Shown here piece after piece: positions 1-8,624 of a DNA stretch of 51,233 nt (positions are counted from its first letter, which is position 1; each line of letters begins with the position of its first letter). The notes beneath the pieces are model-generated. The model was not told the origin of the DNA and ran no database searches. It saw nothing but the letters and a program-made list of their open reading frames with translations. The translations under genes and the position numbers were made by a program. This DNA comes from Rhodobacteraceae bacterium UBA6141 (GTDB lineage: Bacteria; Pseudomonadota; Alphaproteobacteria; Rhodobacterales; Rhodobacteraceae), in the NCBI GenBank assembly GCA_002423245.1, contig DIVD01000001.1, positions 1 through 51,233 on the forward strand. The letters run 5' to 3'.

Positions 1-34
1 AGTCGGGCCAGCCGAGTCGGGCCAGTCGGGTCGG
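1..34. repeat. short direct repeat at window edge
   Basis: The decamer AGTCGGGCCA occurs at 1-10 and again at 15-24, followed by a partial copy (GTCGGG) at 25-30. The repeat starts at the window edge and may continue upstream. No function is visible. It resembles other short-period repeats in intergenic positions of this window. Confidence 0.5.
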
Positions 35-81
35 CAAGACATCCCGGGGCAAGGCGAAGGCAGATACGGGCGGGCACAGCC

Positions 82-711
82 ATGAAGATGCGGGCTGGAC
101 AGGGTCCAGGGGCGGGAACGGCGGTTCTGGCGGCAATTCTGGCGGCAGTTCTGCTGTCGCTGGCGGCGCCGCTTCGGGCGCAGGACGGCGCCGCCGCGAT
201 GCAGGACGCCGCGGTGGAGCAGGCGGCGATGACCGGCGATACAGGGGCGGGGGCGGGGGCCGCCGAGGGGGCCACCCCGGACGGGCGCGGCCCGGTCACC
301 AACCTGCCGATCCCGCGCTTCGTGTCGCTGAAGGCGTCCGAGGGCAACGCCCGGCGCGGGCCTTCGCTGTCGCACCGGATCGACTGGGTGTTCCGCCACC
401 GGGACATGCCGCTGAAGGTCACGGCGGAGTTCGGCCACTGGCGCCGGGTCGAGGACCGCGAGGGCGCCGGCGGCTGGGTGCATTACTCGCTGATCTCGGG
501 GGTGCGCACCGCAGTGATCAATACCGACAGCGCCGACCTGCTGGCGCGCGACAGCGACGGCGCGCCGGTGGTGGCGCGGGCGATGTCGGGCGTGATCGCG
601 CGGCTGGAGCGATGCGGCCCGGACTGGTGCCGCATAGCGGCCGGCGGCCAGCGCGGCTGGGTGCGGAAATCCGCGCTCTGGGGCGTCGGGGCAGATGAAG
701 TGATCGAATGA
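82..711 (+). CDS. exported bacterial SH3-like domain protein
   Basis: A 209-residue protein with a hydrophobic Ala/Leu-rich N-terminus (about residues 12-33, ending LRAQD) that reads as a signal peptide. A low-complexity Ala/Gly linker follows to about residue 70, then a bacterial SH3-like region (about 78-205). The segment VSLKASEGNARRGPS followed by a GHWRRVEDREGAGGWVH stretch is typical of the COG3807-type SH3 family. Such proteins are exported and thought to bind cell-wall or protein ligands; the ligand here cannot be told. No strong ribosome binding site precedes the start, and the second Met (codon 3) is an alternative. It stands alone, 56 bases before the next gene on the same strand. 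Confidence 0.8.
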   Translation: MKMRAGQGPGAGTAVLAAILAAVLLSLAAPLRAQDGAAAMQDAAVEQAAMTGDTGAGAGAAEGATPDGRGPVTNLPIPRFVSLKASEGNARRGPSLSHRIDWVFRHRDMPLKVTAEFGHWRRVEDREGAGGWVHYSLISGVRTAVINTDSADLLARDSDGAPVVARAMSGVIARLERCGPDWCRIAAGGQRGWVRKSALWGVGADEVIE

Positions 712-767
712 CCGGGCGGGCTGCGGTAGTGTGACCGCGGCATCCGTCCGACGCGAAGGACCACCCC

Positions 768-1652
768 ATGACCGGCAACACCCCCCTGCATCGGCTGAAC
801 CTGTCAGCCGGCCTCGCCTCTGTCTCGGTGGCGCTGCTGCTGGTGCTGGCAAAGCTTTGGGCGCTGTCGGCCACGGGGGCGCTGTCGGTGGCGGCCTCGC
901 TGGCGGACAGCGCGATGGACCTGATGGTCTCGGTCGCCGGGCTTGCCGCGATGATCTACGCCGCCCGCCCCCCGGACGAGGACCACGCCTTCGGGCATTC
1001 CTCGGCCGAGGATCTGGTGGCGCTCGGCCAGTCGATCTTCATCGCGGTGTCGGGCATCGTGATCGGCTGGGCCGCCGCCGCGCGGCTGCTGTCGGGCGCG
1101 CCCGAGCCGCTTCGGGCGCAGGCCGAGGGGATCGCGGTGATGCTGCTGTCGGTCGTGCTGACCGTCGGGCTGGTGCTGTGGCAGCGCCGGGTGTCGCGGC
1201 GCACCCGCAACCGGGTGGTCGCGGCGGATTCGCTGCATTACCTTGGCGACCTGCTGCCCAATATCGGCGCGATCCTGGCGCTCTGGGCCTCGGCCAGCTT
1301 CGGGCTGGGGCAGATCGACTCCGTGGTGGCGCTGGCGGCGGGCGCGGGGATGGTGCTTGGCGCGGCCCGCATCGGCAAGGGCGCCTGGGACGCGCTGATG
1401 GACCGCGCCGCCGATCCCGAACTGGTGGCGGGCATCGCGGAACTGGCCCGCGGCTGGCCCGGTGTGCGCGGCTTTCACGACCTGAAGACCCGCACCGCCG
1501 GCAGCCGGGTGTTCGTCAACCTGCATATCGAACTGGATGGCGACCTGACCCTGCGCGAGGCGCATGACATCGGCGCAGGGCTGCGGCGGACGATCCTGCA
1601 GGCCTATCCGCAATGCGACGTGATCATCCACAAGGACGTGGCGCGGGGCTGA
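768..1652 (+). CDS. cation diffusion facilitator family transporter (FieF-like)
   Basis: A 294-residue inner-membrane metal/proton antiporter of the CDF family. Hydrophobic helices fill residues 10-200, followed by a cytoplasmic C-terminal domain (about 205-290). The metal-site pattern of the FieF branch is visible: DSAMD in the second helix (D..D) and HYLGD in the fifth (H...D). The loop signature DEDHAFGHSSAEDL matches the family's DxDHxxGH(G/S)xxE. Length equals typical FieF. The start has a GAAGGA ribosome site about 8 bases upstream. The substrate is probably Zn, Fe or Mn; sequence alone does not decide. It converges on the M3 peptidase gene, with only 15 bases between the stop codons. 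Confidence 0.9.
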   Translation: MTGNTPLHRLNLSAGLASVSVALLLVLAKLWALSATGALSVAASLADSAMDLMVSVAGLAAMIYAARPPDEDHAFGHSSAEDLVALGQSIFIAVSGIVIGWAAAARLLSGAPEPLRAQAEGIAVMLLSVVLTVGLVLWQRRVSRRTRNRVVAADSLHYLGDLLPNIGAILALWASASFGLGQIDSVVALAAGAGMVLGAARIGKGAWDALMDRAADPELVAGIAELARGWPGVRGFHDLKTRTAGSRVFVNLHIELDGDLTLREAHDIGAGLRRTILQAYPQCDVIIHKDVARG

Positions 1653-1667
1653 CGGACGCCGCAGGGC

Positions 1668-3701
1668 TCAGGCGGCGTCCACCAGGCCACGCCCCTTCAG
1701 CAGCGCCTCCACCCCCGGCAGGCGGCCGCGGAAGGCGGTGTAGAGCGCCTCTGCCTCCTGCGAGCCGCCGGCCGACAGGATGAAGCGTTCCAGCTTTTCC
1801 GCGGTGTCGGGGTCGAACGCATCGCCCGCCTCCTCGAAGGCGGCGAAGGCGTCGGCATCCATCACCTCGGACCACATGTAGCTGTAATAGCCCGCGGAAT
1901 AGCCGTCGCCGGAAAAGACATGGGTGAAATGCGGCGTCGCGTGGCGCATCGGGATCGCGTGGGGCAGGCCGATCTCCGCCAGCACGCGGGCCTGCATCGC
2001 CATCGGATCGGCGGGCGCCGCGCCTTCGTGGAAGGCAAGATCGACGAGCGCCGAGGCGATGTATTCCACCGTCGCGAAGCCCTGGTCGTAGGTGCCGGCG
2101 GCCAGCAGGCGGGCGAGCATGTCCTGCGGCATCGGCACGCCGGTCTGCCAGTGCCGGGCGTGTTTTTCCAGCACCTCGGGCACTTCGAGCCAGTGTTCGT
2201 AAAGCTGGCTCGGCAGTTCCACGAAATCCCGCGCGACCGAGGTGCCCGAGATCAGCGGATGGGTCACGTCCGACAGCATCTGGTGCAGCGCGTGGCCGAA
2301 TTCGTGGAACAGCGTGCGCGCATCGTCATAGCTCAGCAGCGCCGGCTCGCCCCGGGCGAAGTTGCACACGTTGACCACCACGGGCCGCACATCGGCGCCG
2401 AGCCTGCGCTGGCTGCGGAAGGCCGAACACCAGGCACCCGAGCGTTTGGAGGCGCGGGCGAAATAGTCGCCGATGAACACCGCCATGTGGCGGCCGTTCC
2501 GCGTGACCTCCCATGCGCGGGCGTCGGGGTGGTAGAGCGGCGCGTCCAGCAGCGGGCGGAACTCCAGCCCGAACAGCCGGTTGGCCACGTCGAACTGCGC
2601 GCCGATCATCGCGTCGAGCGACAGGTACGGCTTCAGCGCCGCCTCGTCGAGGTCATGCTCGGCCCGGCGGCGGCGCTCCGAGTAATAGCGCCAGTCCCAG
2701 GGCTCCAGCGCGCCGTTGATGCCGTCCTCGTGCATCATCGCCTCGAGGATCGCGGCGTCGGCCTCGGCCCTGGCGCGGGCCGGGGCCCAGACCTGCATCA
2801 GCAGATCGCGCACCGCCGCCGGGGTCCTGGCCATCTCGGGTTCCAGCTTGTAGGCGGCGAAGCTGTCATACCCCAGCAGGCGGGCGCGCTCCTCGCGCAG
2901 GGCGAGGATTTCGGCGGCGACGGGGCGGTTGTCGGTCTCGCCGCCCGAGGCGCCGCGCGCGGCCCAGGCCGCGAAGGCGGTCTCGCGCAGATCGCGGCGG
3001 GGGGAGAATTGCAGGAACGGCACGATCAGCGAGCGGTTCAGCGTCAGCACATGGCCGGGCTGGCCGCGTTCCTCGGCGGCAGCCCTGGCGCTGGCGATCA
3101 CGAAATCGGGCAGGCCCTCCAGATCGGCCTCGGCGAGAGGCATCCACCAGCCGCGTTCATCGGCCAGCACGTTCTGGCTGAAGCGGGTGGAGAGCACCGC
3201 GAGGCGCTCCTTGACCGCCGACATGCGCGCCGCGGCCTCACCCTGCAACTGCGCGCCGGCACGGATGAACATCCGGCGGTAAAGCTCCAGAACCCTTGAC
3301 TCTTCTGGCGTCAGCCCCAGCGTTTCGCGCCGCTGCCACAGATCCTCGATCCGCGCGAAGAGCGGGCGGTTCATCGTGACCTCGGAGGAGAAGGCCGACA
3401 TCTTCGGCGCAAGCTCGCGCTGCAACGCCTCGCGTGCGTCGGTGCTGTCGGCGCCGGCGAGGTTGTAGAACACGCCCGCCACCCGGTCGAGCGTCGCCTC
3501 GGCCAGTTCCAGCGCGGCGATGGTGTTGGAGAAGGTCGGGGGCGCCGGGTCCGCGGCGATTTCGGCGATGCGGGCGCGGGCCTCGGCAAGGCCGGCGTCG
3601 AAGGCGGGGGCGAAATCCGCGTCGGTGATCTGCGCGAAGGGCGGCAGGCCGAACTCGGCCGTCCAGGGGGCGAGCAGCGGGTTGGCGGCGGCATCGGTCA
3701 T
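1668..3701 (-). CDS. M3 family metallopeptidase (oligopeptidase A / dipeptidyl carboxypeptidase type)
   Basis: A 677-residue zinc oligopeptidase of the thimet/M3 family. The zinc motif HEFGH lies at residues 466-470, in the context TLFHEFGHALHQML; the downstream ligand Glu is expected about 25 residues later, in FVELPSQLYEHW. The N-terminus (NPLLAPWTAEFGLPPFAQI) and C-terminus (GYSAGYYSYMWSEVMDADAFAAF) are typical of PrlC/Dcp enzymes. Length is normal, and there is no signal peptide, so it should act in the cytoplasm on short peptides. AAGGAG lies 8 bases before the ATG. Whether it is an OpdA-like endopeptidase or a Dcp-like carboxydipeptidase cannot be decided from sequence alone. Confidence 0.92.
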   Translation of the reverse strand: MTDAAANPLLAPWTAEFGLPPFAQITDADFAPAFDAGLAEARARIAEIAADPAPPTFSNTIAALELAEATLDRVAGVFYNLAGADSTDAREALQRELAPKMSAFSSEVTMNRPLFARIEDLWQRRETLGLTPEESRVLELYRRMFIRAGAQLQGEAAARMSAVKERLAVLSTRFSQNVLADERGWWMPLAEADLEGLPDFVIASARAAAEERGQPGHVLTLNRSLIVPFLQFSPRRDLRETAFAAWAARGASGGETDNRPVAAEILALREERARLLGYDSFAAYKLEPEMARTPAAVRDLLMQVWAPARARAEADAAILEAMMHEDGINGALEPWDWRYYSERRRRAEHDLDEAALKPYLSLDAMIGAQFDVANRLFGLEFRPLLDAPLYHPDARAWEVTRNGRHMAVFIGDYFARASKRSGAWCSAFRSQRRLGADVRPVVVNVCNFARGEPALLSYDDARTLFHEFGHALHQMLSDVTHPLISGTSVARDFVELPSQLYEHWLEVPEVLEKHARHWQTGVPMPQDMLARLLAAGTYDQGFATVEYIASALVDLAFHEGAAPADPMAMQARVLAEIGLPHAIPMRHATPHFTHVFSGDGYSAGYYSYMWSEVMDADAFAAFEEAGDAFDPDTAEKLERFILSAGGSQEAEALYTAFRGRLPGVEALLKGRGLVDAA

Positions 3702-3816
3702 GGCGGGGGACTCCTTGTCGGTGCCAAGCTAGGCCCGGCCCGCGGCAAGGTCCAGAGCCCTCGCCGACCGCCGGCGCCGCGCCTTCATGGCGCGCGATCC
3801 CTCTGCCGGGACAGCC

Positions 3817-4869
3817 TCACCGCGCCGGATGCACACCCCCGCAGACCGCGCACCCCTCGCGGCGGGTCAGCGTCAGCGTGCGGTTCTCGCCCCAGAGCGC
3901 GTCATAGATCAAGAGGCGCCCGCGCAGCGAGCGGCCGGCGCCGGTGATCTCCTTGATCGCCTCGGCCGCCATCATCGCGCCGATCACGCCGGGCAGCGCG
4001 CCCATCACCCCCGCCTCGGCGCAGGCGGGGGCAAGGCCGTCCGCAGGCGCCTCGGGGAAGATGCAGGCGTAGCAGGGCGCGCCGCGGGCCGGGTCGAACA
4101 GGCCAAGCTGCCCCTCCCATTGCGAAATCGCGCCCGAGATCAGCGGCTTGCCCGCCGCCACCGCCGCCGCGTTGACAATCAGGCGCGTGGGGAAGTTGTC
4201 CGATCCGTCGAGGATCAGGTCATGGTCCGCAAACAGCGCCGGCGCGTCCCCGGCTGTCAGGCGGCGATGGTAGGGATGCACCGTCACGAAGGGGTTCAGC
4301 GCGGCCAGCGCCTGCTGCGCCGAGAACACCTTGGGCATCCCGATCCGCGCATCGGCATGGATGATCTGCCGTTGCAGGTTGGAGTTCGACACGGTGTCAT
4401 CGTCGATCACCCCGAGCGTGCCCACCCCCGCCGCCGCAAGATAGAGGAGCGCCGGCGAGCCAAGCCCCCCCGCCCCGACCACCAGCACCCGCGCCCCCTT
4501 CAGCCGCCGCTGCCCGGCGCCGCCGACCTCGCGCAGCACGATGTGGCGGGCGTAGCGGTCAAGCTCGGTCTCCGAGAAGGGCGCGGACGCGGCGGGTTGC
4601 TGCGCGGCTGCGGCAACCGAGTTCAGCGCGCCCGCCCGCAGCCGCCCGACCAGCGCCCGGTAGCCGGCCGCCAGCAGCGCCAGCACCCCCACCGCCAGCC
4701 AGCCGCGCAGGCTGCCGCCGATCGCGGCCCCGGCGCGCGCCGGAAGCAGCAGATGCGCCAGCACCACCGCCGCCCAGAGCAGCGCCAGCATCAGCCCGAT
4801 CAGCCGCGCCGGCGCTCGCAGCACGGCCCCCAGCGCCACCAGCGCCAGCGCGGCCAGCAGCGCCGTCAT
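3817..4869 (-). CDS. membrane-anchored HesA/MoeB/ThiF-family adenylyltransferase
   Basis: A 350-residue E1-like enzyme. The N-terminal about 75 residues hold two or three hydrophobic segments (about 2-18, 22-42, 55-72), so the protein is probably membrane-tethered. From about residue 98 comes a standard MoeB/ThiF domain. It has the nucleotide loop VVGAGGLGSPALLYLAAAG (130-148), the acidic DDDTVSNSNLQRQ strand and two zinc CxxC pairs (CYAC and CAVC). Such enzymes adenylate the C-terminal Gly-Gly of MoaD or ThiS. The membrane extension is unusual compared with E. coli MoeB but not evidence of another function. It follows dut with a four-base overlap. A MoaD partner (32731-32982) lies elsewhere in the window. 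Confidence 0.87.
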   Translation of the reverse strand: MTALLAALALVALGAVLRAPARLIGLMLALLWAAVVLAHLLLPARAGAAIGGSLRGWLAVGVLALLAAGYRALVGRLRAGALNSVAAAAQQPAASAPFSETELDRYARHIVLREVGGAGQRRLKGARVLVVGAGGLGSPALLYLAAAGVGTLGVIDDDTVSNSNLQRQIIHADARIGMPKVFSAQQALAALNPFVTVHPYHRRLTAGDAPALFADHDLILDGSDNFPTRLIVNAAAVAAGKPLISGAISQWEGQLGLFDPARGAPCYACIFPEAPADGLAPACAEAGVMGALPGVIGAMMAAEAIKEITGAGRSLRGRLLIYDALWGENRTLTLTRREGCAVCGGVHPAR

Positions 4870-5348
4870 TGCCTGCCCGTGGAGCCGAAGCCGCCGGTGC
4901 CGCGCGGCGTATCGCCCAGAGTCTCGGCGAGGGCAAAGCGCGCCCTCACCACCGGCGCCACCACCAGTTGCGCGATGCGCTCGCCGTGCCGCACGATATA
5001 GGGATCGTGCCCGAGGTTGATCAGCAGCACTCCCAGCGGCCCGCGATAATCGCTGTCGATGGTGCCGGGGCTGTTGGGCAGGCTGATCCCCCGGGCCAGC
5101 GCGAGGCCGGAGCGGGGGCGGATCTGGATTTCGAACCCCTCCGGGATCTCGACCCGCAGCCCGGTCGGCAGCAGGGCCCGGCGCATCGGGTCGAGGATGA
5201 AGCCGGTGGCGCGATCCTCGGGCCTGAGGTTCGCGCGGATGTCGGCACCGGCCGAGCCTGCGGTTTCATAGGCAGGCAGCGGCACGTCGCGGTCGGCCCA
5301 GTCCTCGCGCAGGACGCGGATTTCGGGCAGGGCTTCGGGCGCGGTCAT
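4866..5348 (-). CDS. dut: deoxyuridine 5'-triphosphate nucleotidohydrolase (dUTPase)
   Basis: A 160-residue trimeric dUTPase, which hydrolyses dUTP to dUMP and pyrophosphate, keeping uracil out of DNA and feeding dTMP synthesis. All five family motifs are present in order: GSAGADIRA, PRSGLA, GTIDSDYRGPLGVLLINLG, RIAQLVV and the C-terminal RGTGGFGSTG. Length is normal. It starts inside the last codons of coaBC (ATGA-type overlap) and overlaps the MoeB-like gene downstream in the same way, so the three are almost certainly co-translated. The coaBC-dut pairing is widespread in Proteobacteria. Confidence 0.96.
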   Translation of the reverse strand: MTAPEALPEIRVLREDWADRDVPLPAYETAGSAGADIRANLRPEDRATGFILDPMRRALLPTGLRVEIPEGFEIQIRPRSGLALARGISLPNSPGTIDSDYRGPLGVLLINLGHDPYIVRHGERIAQLVVAPVVRARFALAETLGDTPRGTGGFGSTGRQ

Positions 5349-6547
5349 GCCAGCGCCTCGGCGATGCGTTCCGCCAGCCTGCGCGCCACCCTGTCCTTGG
5401 CCATGCGCGGCCAGGTCTCGGCGCCTGCGGCCGTCAGCAGCGTGACCGCGTTCTCGCTGCCGCCCATGATGCCGGTCGCGGGCGAGACATCATTGGCGAC
5501 GATCCAGTCACAGCCCTTGCGGGCGCGCTTGGCGGCGGCATGGGCGATCACGTCATCGGTTTCGGCGGCAAAGCCCACCACCAGCCGCGGGCGGCCCGCC
5601 TCGCGCTGCGAGATGGTGGCGAGGATGTCGGGGTTCTCGGCAAAGCTCAGGGCGGGCGGGGTGCCGGTCCCGTCCTTCTTCAACTTGCGGTCCGCGGCAT
5701 TGGCGACGCGCCAGTCGGCAACCGCGGCGGCGAAGATCGCGGCATCGGCCGGAAGCGCCGCCTCGACCGCCGCCAGCATCTCGCGCGCGGTTTCCACCCG
5801 CACCACCGTCACCCCCTGCGGCGCGGGCACGCTGGCAGGGCCGGTCACGAAGGTCACCCCCGCGCCCAGATCGCGCAGCGCGGCGGCGAGCGCGGTGCCC
5901 TGCGCGCCCGAGGAGCGGTTGGCGATATAGCGCACCGGGTCGATGGGTTCATGCGTCGGGCCCGAGGTCACCAGCACATGGCGCCCTGCCAGAGGTCCGG
6001 CGGCGGCGCCAAGCGCGGCTTCGATCGCGGCCACGATCTCTGGCGGTTCGGCCATCCGGCCCGGCCCGTGTTCGCCGCAGGCCATGTCGCCGTCGTTCGG
6101 GCCCACGAACAGGATGCCGTCGCCCTCCAGCACCGCGCGGTTGCGCTGCGTGGCGGGGTGGGTCCACATCCGCACGTTCATTGCGGGCGCGATCAGCACC
6201 CGCTTGTCCGTCGCCATCAGCAGCGTCGAGGCGAGGTCATTGGCAAGCCCGCCCGCCATCCGGGCCATCAGGTCGGCGGTCGCGGGCGCCACCACCACCA
6301 GATCGGCGGCGCGGGAAAGCTGGATATGGCCCATCTCCGCCTCGGCGGTCAGATCGAAGAGATCCCGGTGCACGTTCGCGCCAGCCAGCGCCGCGACCGA
6401 AAGCGGCGTGACGAACTCCTCCGCCGCGCGGGTCAACACCGGCGAGACGCTGGCCCCACGTTCGCGCAGGCGGCGGATCAACTCCAGCGCCTTGTAGGCC
6501 GCGATGCCGCCGCCGATGATCAGAAGGATGCGCTTGCCCGCCAGCAT
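5345..6547 (-). CDS. coaBC: bifunctional phosphopantothenoylcysteine decarboxylase / phosphopantothenate-cysteine ligase
   Basis: About 400 residues. It catalyses two successive steps of coenzyme A synthesis: CTP-dependent joining of cysteine to phosphopantothenate (CoaB) and FMN-dependent decarboxylation (CoaC). The N-terminal flavoprotein half begins KRILLIIGGGIAAYK and carries APAMNVRMW, the region of the catalytic Asn/Met motif. The C-terminal ligase half begins with HVLVTSGPTHEPIDPVRY and includes AAVADWR and KLKK. The chosen ATG has GGAGG 6 bases upstream; an in-frame start 19 codons earlier has no family-like sequence. It lies 79 bases after the chaN-like gene on the same strand and may belong to the rpoH2 transcript. 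Confidence 0.95.
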   Translation of the reverse strand: MLAGKRILLIIGGGIAAYKALELIRRLRERGASVSPVLTRAAEEFVTPLSVAALAGANVHRDLFDLTAEAEMGHIQLSRAADLVVVAPATADLMARMAGGLANDLASTLLMATDKRVLIAPAMNVRMWTHPATQRNRAVLEGDGILFVGPNDGDMACGEHGPGRMAEPPEIVAAIEAALGAAAGPLAGRHVLVTSGPTHEPIDPVRYIANRSSGAQGTALAAALRDLGAGVTFVTGPASVPAPQGVTVVRVETAREMLAAVEAALPADAAIFAAAVADWRVANAADRKLKKDGTGTPPALSFAENPDILATISQREAGRPRLVVGFAAETDDVIAHAAAKRARKGCDWIVANDVSPATGIMGGSENAVTLLTAAGAETWPRMAKDRVARRLAERIAEALA

Positions 6548-6626
6548 CTCGGCCTCCGCCCCAGGGGTCCGCCAAGGATTAGGGGCGCGGCGGCCGGATG
6601 ACAACGCCCCGCAGCAGCGGCCGCGG

Positions 6627-7433
6627 TCATCGGAAGGCGGCGCAGGGGTCGGGGCGCGGGGCGGGATCGGTGACGATCCAGTGGTCGAACGGCTGTTCGG
6701 CCTCCGCGCCGGCCTCGACCTGCCCGACGGCGATCACCGACAGATGCGGCGCGGCGCGTGCCAGCACGGCGGGCACGCCCCAGTCACGGCGGGCATGGCC
6801 CGAGCCTGTGATCACCGCCACCGGGCCGCCGGTCTCTGCCATCGCCCGAAGGGTTGCCCGCGCCAGCGCCGCATCGCGCAGCCGCTGCGCCTCGACCATT
6901 CCGGGCATCAGGGCGGCGGGCATCGCGTCGCAATGCGCCGCCATCTGCTCTGCCTCGCGCGCCGCCTGCTCGGCGGGTGGCAGCGGGGCGGTCAGGCCAA
7001 AGCGCGCGGCATCGGCGCCGAAGACAGCCGCCGCGCCTTCGCGGACAGCGCGGCGCACATCTTCGCCTGGCAAGGCGGCGCCATAAACCCTTGCCCTTGG
7101 CGCGGCGGTGAAGATCGGGTGATACATGGCGAAGTCGGGCCAGCCCGACGCCTGCCAACCCAGCGCAGCCTCGAGCGCGGCCGCATCACGCCGGTTGGCA
7201 TCGGTCACGGCGGCCGCCTGTTCCGGGGTCAGCATCTCGAACACGATCGCGGCGGGGGCGAGCGCGGCCACCGCCTGCGCCTGATGCGCGTGATGGGCCG
7301 GGTTGTCATGCACCTCGCCCAGGATCACCACATCGGCGCGAAGCCCGATGAGCGCCTCGGGCGTTATTTCCGCGCCCAGCGCAGGGGCCGCGCAGATCGT
7401 CAGGCAGATCGTCAGGGCGAGGGCAAGTCTCAT
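6627..7433 (-). CDS. ChaN-family (haem-binding uptake, Tiki-fold) exported protein
   Basis: A 268-residue protein with a clear signal peptide (MRLALALTICLTICAAPALGA). The mature part starts with the ChaN hallmark VVILGEVHDNPAHHAHQAQ, containing the Glu and His residues conserved in this fold, and later has AVITGSGHARRDWGVP, also typical. ChaN-like proteins are periplasmic; Campylobacter ChaN binds haem in a dimer, and the fold is shared with Tiki metalloproteases, so either a haem or a metal role is possible. There is no lipobox. Its ATG overlaps the rpoH2 stop codon (ATGA), so it is translationally coupled to the stress sigma factor, which suggests a link with oxidative-stress defence or haem handling. 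Confidence 0.85.
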   Translation of the reverse strand: MRLALALTICLTICAAPALGAEITPEALIGLRADVVILGEVHDNPAHHAHQAQAVAALAPAAIVFEMLTPEQAAAVTDANRRDAAALEAALGWQASGWPDFAMYHPIFTAAPRARVYGAALPGEDVRRAVREGAAAVFGADAARFGLTAPLPPAEQAAREAEQMAAHCDAMPAALMPGMVEAQRLRDAALARATLRAMAETGGPVAVITGSGHARRDWGVPAVLARAAPHLSVIAVGQVEAGAEAEQPFDHWIVTDPAPRPDPCAAFR

Positions 7434-8308
7434 GCCAGAAAGTGATGCACTTCCTGGCTTTGCGCCTCAAGGCTCTTGCGCATCTTGGCGAAGGCCTGCG
7501 TCTCGAGTTGGCGGATCCGCTCCTTGGACAGCCCCAGCTCCTCGCCGAGCGATTCCAGCGTGCGCGGCTCTGCCCGCAGCTTGCGCTCGCCGACGATGTA
7601 GCGTTCGCGCGCCGTCAGCGCCCCCATCGCCTTTGCCAGCCAGACGCGCAGATGGCCCGCGTCATGCCGCTCGGCCACCGTCTCGGCGGCCTGCGGGCCG
7701 TCATCCTCCAGCGCCTCGATCCACTCGCGCCCCTCATCGTCCGCGGACTGCGTGGCGTTGAGCGAGAAGTCGGAGCCCGAAAGCCGTCCCTCCATCATCT
7801 CGACATCATGCAGCGGCACCCCGACCTCGCGGGCGATGCGGGCGCGCAGCTGATGGCCGTCGAGCCGCTCGCCCCGTGCCTCGGCCTCGCGTTCCAGCCG
7901 CGCCTGCACCCGGCGCATGTTGAAGAACAGCGCCTTCTGGCTGCTGGTGGACCCTGTGCGCACCATCGACCAGTTGCGCATCACATAGTCCTGGATGCTG
8001 GCCTTGATCCACCACACCGCATAGGTCGAAAAGCGCACGCCGCGATCGGGGTCGAACTTGTCGGCCGCCTTCATCAGGCCCAGCCCCGCCTCTTGAATAA
8101 GGTCGTTCATCGGCGCGCCATAGCGGCGGAACTTCGACGCCATCGAGATGGCAAGGCGCATGTAGGCCGTCACCAGCCGGTGCAGCGCCGCCTCGTCGCG
8201 CCGGTCGCGCCAGGCGACGGCCAGCCGATGTTCGGTTTCGGCATCCAGCAGCTCCGCCTTCATCGCCCGGCGGGGCAGCATGCCATCAGAAAATCCGTCC
8301 AGTGCCAT
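7430..8308 (-). CDS. rpoH: RNA polymerase sigma factor RpoH, RpoHII type
   Basis: A 292-residue sigma-32-family factor. Region 2 is clear (MRLAISMASKFRRYGAPMNDL, then GLMKAADKFDPDRGVRFSTYAVWWIKASIQDYVMRNWSMV split around 2.3-2.4). Region 4 is also clear (SLGEELGLSKERIRQLETQAF). The RpoH box is present in the diverged form SQKALFFNMRR, the usual place for the heat-shock sigma signature. The start chosen, MALDGFSDGM, follows a GGGGA ribosome site. An extra 56 in-frame codons upstream cover the promoter and are not coding. In Rhodobacter, RpoHII is made under RpoE control and serves the singlet-oxygen and general stress response; the promoter found here fits that. Confidence 0.93.
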   Translation of the reverse strand: MALDGFSDGMLPRRAMKAELLDAETEHRLAVAWRDRRDEAALHRLVTAYMRLAISMASKFRRYGAPMNDLIQEAGLGLMKAADKFDPDRGVRFSTYAVWWIKASIQDYVMRNWSMVRTGSTSSQKALFFNMRRVQARLEREAEARGERLDGHQLRARIAREVGVPLHDVEMMEGRLSGSDFSLNATQSADDEGREWIEALEDDGPQAAETVAERHDAGHLRVWLAKAMGALTARERYIVGERKLRAEPRTLESLGEELGLSKERIRQLETQAFAKMRKSLEAQSQEVHHFLA

Positions 8309-8387
8309 GCGAGCTTCCCCTTCGTTTCCGTCACGGGTGTCGGGACAGGCGGCCGTGCAGGAATCGGTCTGTTGAACCTGACTATGC

Positions 8388-8417
8388 GGTATACGTGTGC
8401 CCGGAAGAACCGGATCA
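8388..8417 (-). promoter_or_regulatory. RpoE (ECF sigma)-type promoter of rpoH2
   Basis: On the minus strand the -35 element TGATCC (8412-8417) is followed after exactly 18 bases by TATACC (8388-8393). Rhodobacter RpoE promoters have TGATCC, an 18-base spacer and a -10 starting TA. Transcription would begin near 8380, giving a leader of about 70 bases before the rpoH2 ATG at 8308. The rest of the 8309-8624 gap is the divergent upstream region of the comM-like gene, where two GTTAAC palindromes (8559-8564 and 8592-8597) are the only other pattern noted. Confidence 0.72.
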
Positions 8418-8624
8418 CGGAAATTTTCAGGCCCGGATGCGGCGTTGGCCATCACGAAGCCTGATGGGTGCTGCATGGACAGGCATTTCCCAACGGGCGC
8501 GGCGGCCGATAGGTTCCCGGGAACTGCGCAAAGGACGAAATGCCATGTCGGATCCCGCGTTAACCATTCTTAAACCGCTCCTTGCCTATCGGTTAACGAC
8601 GGGCTGGGACGATGAGGGGGCGCA

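Noticed and set aside
8309..8476. N-terminal extension of the sigma factor by 56 codons
   Set aside because: The extension covers the RpoE-type promoter, lacks family similarity, and a ribosome site lies before the later ATG.
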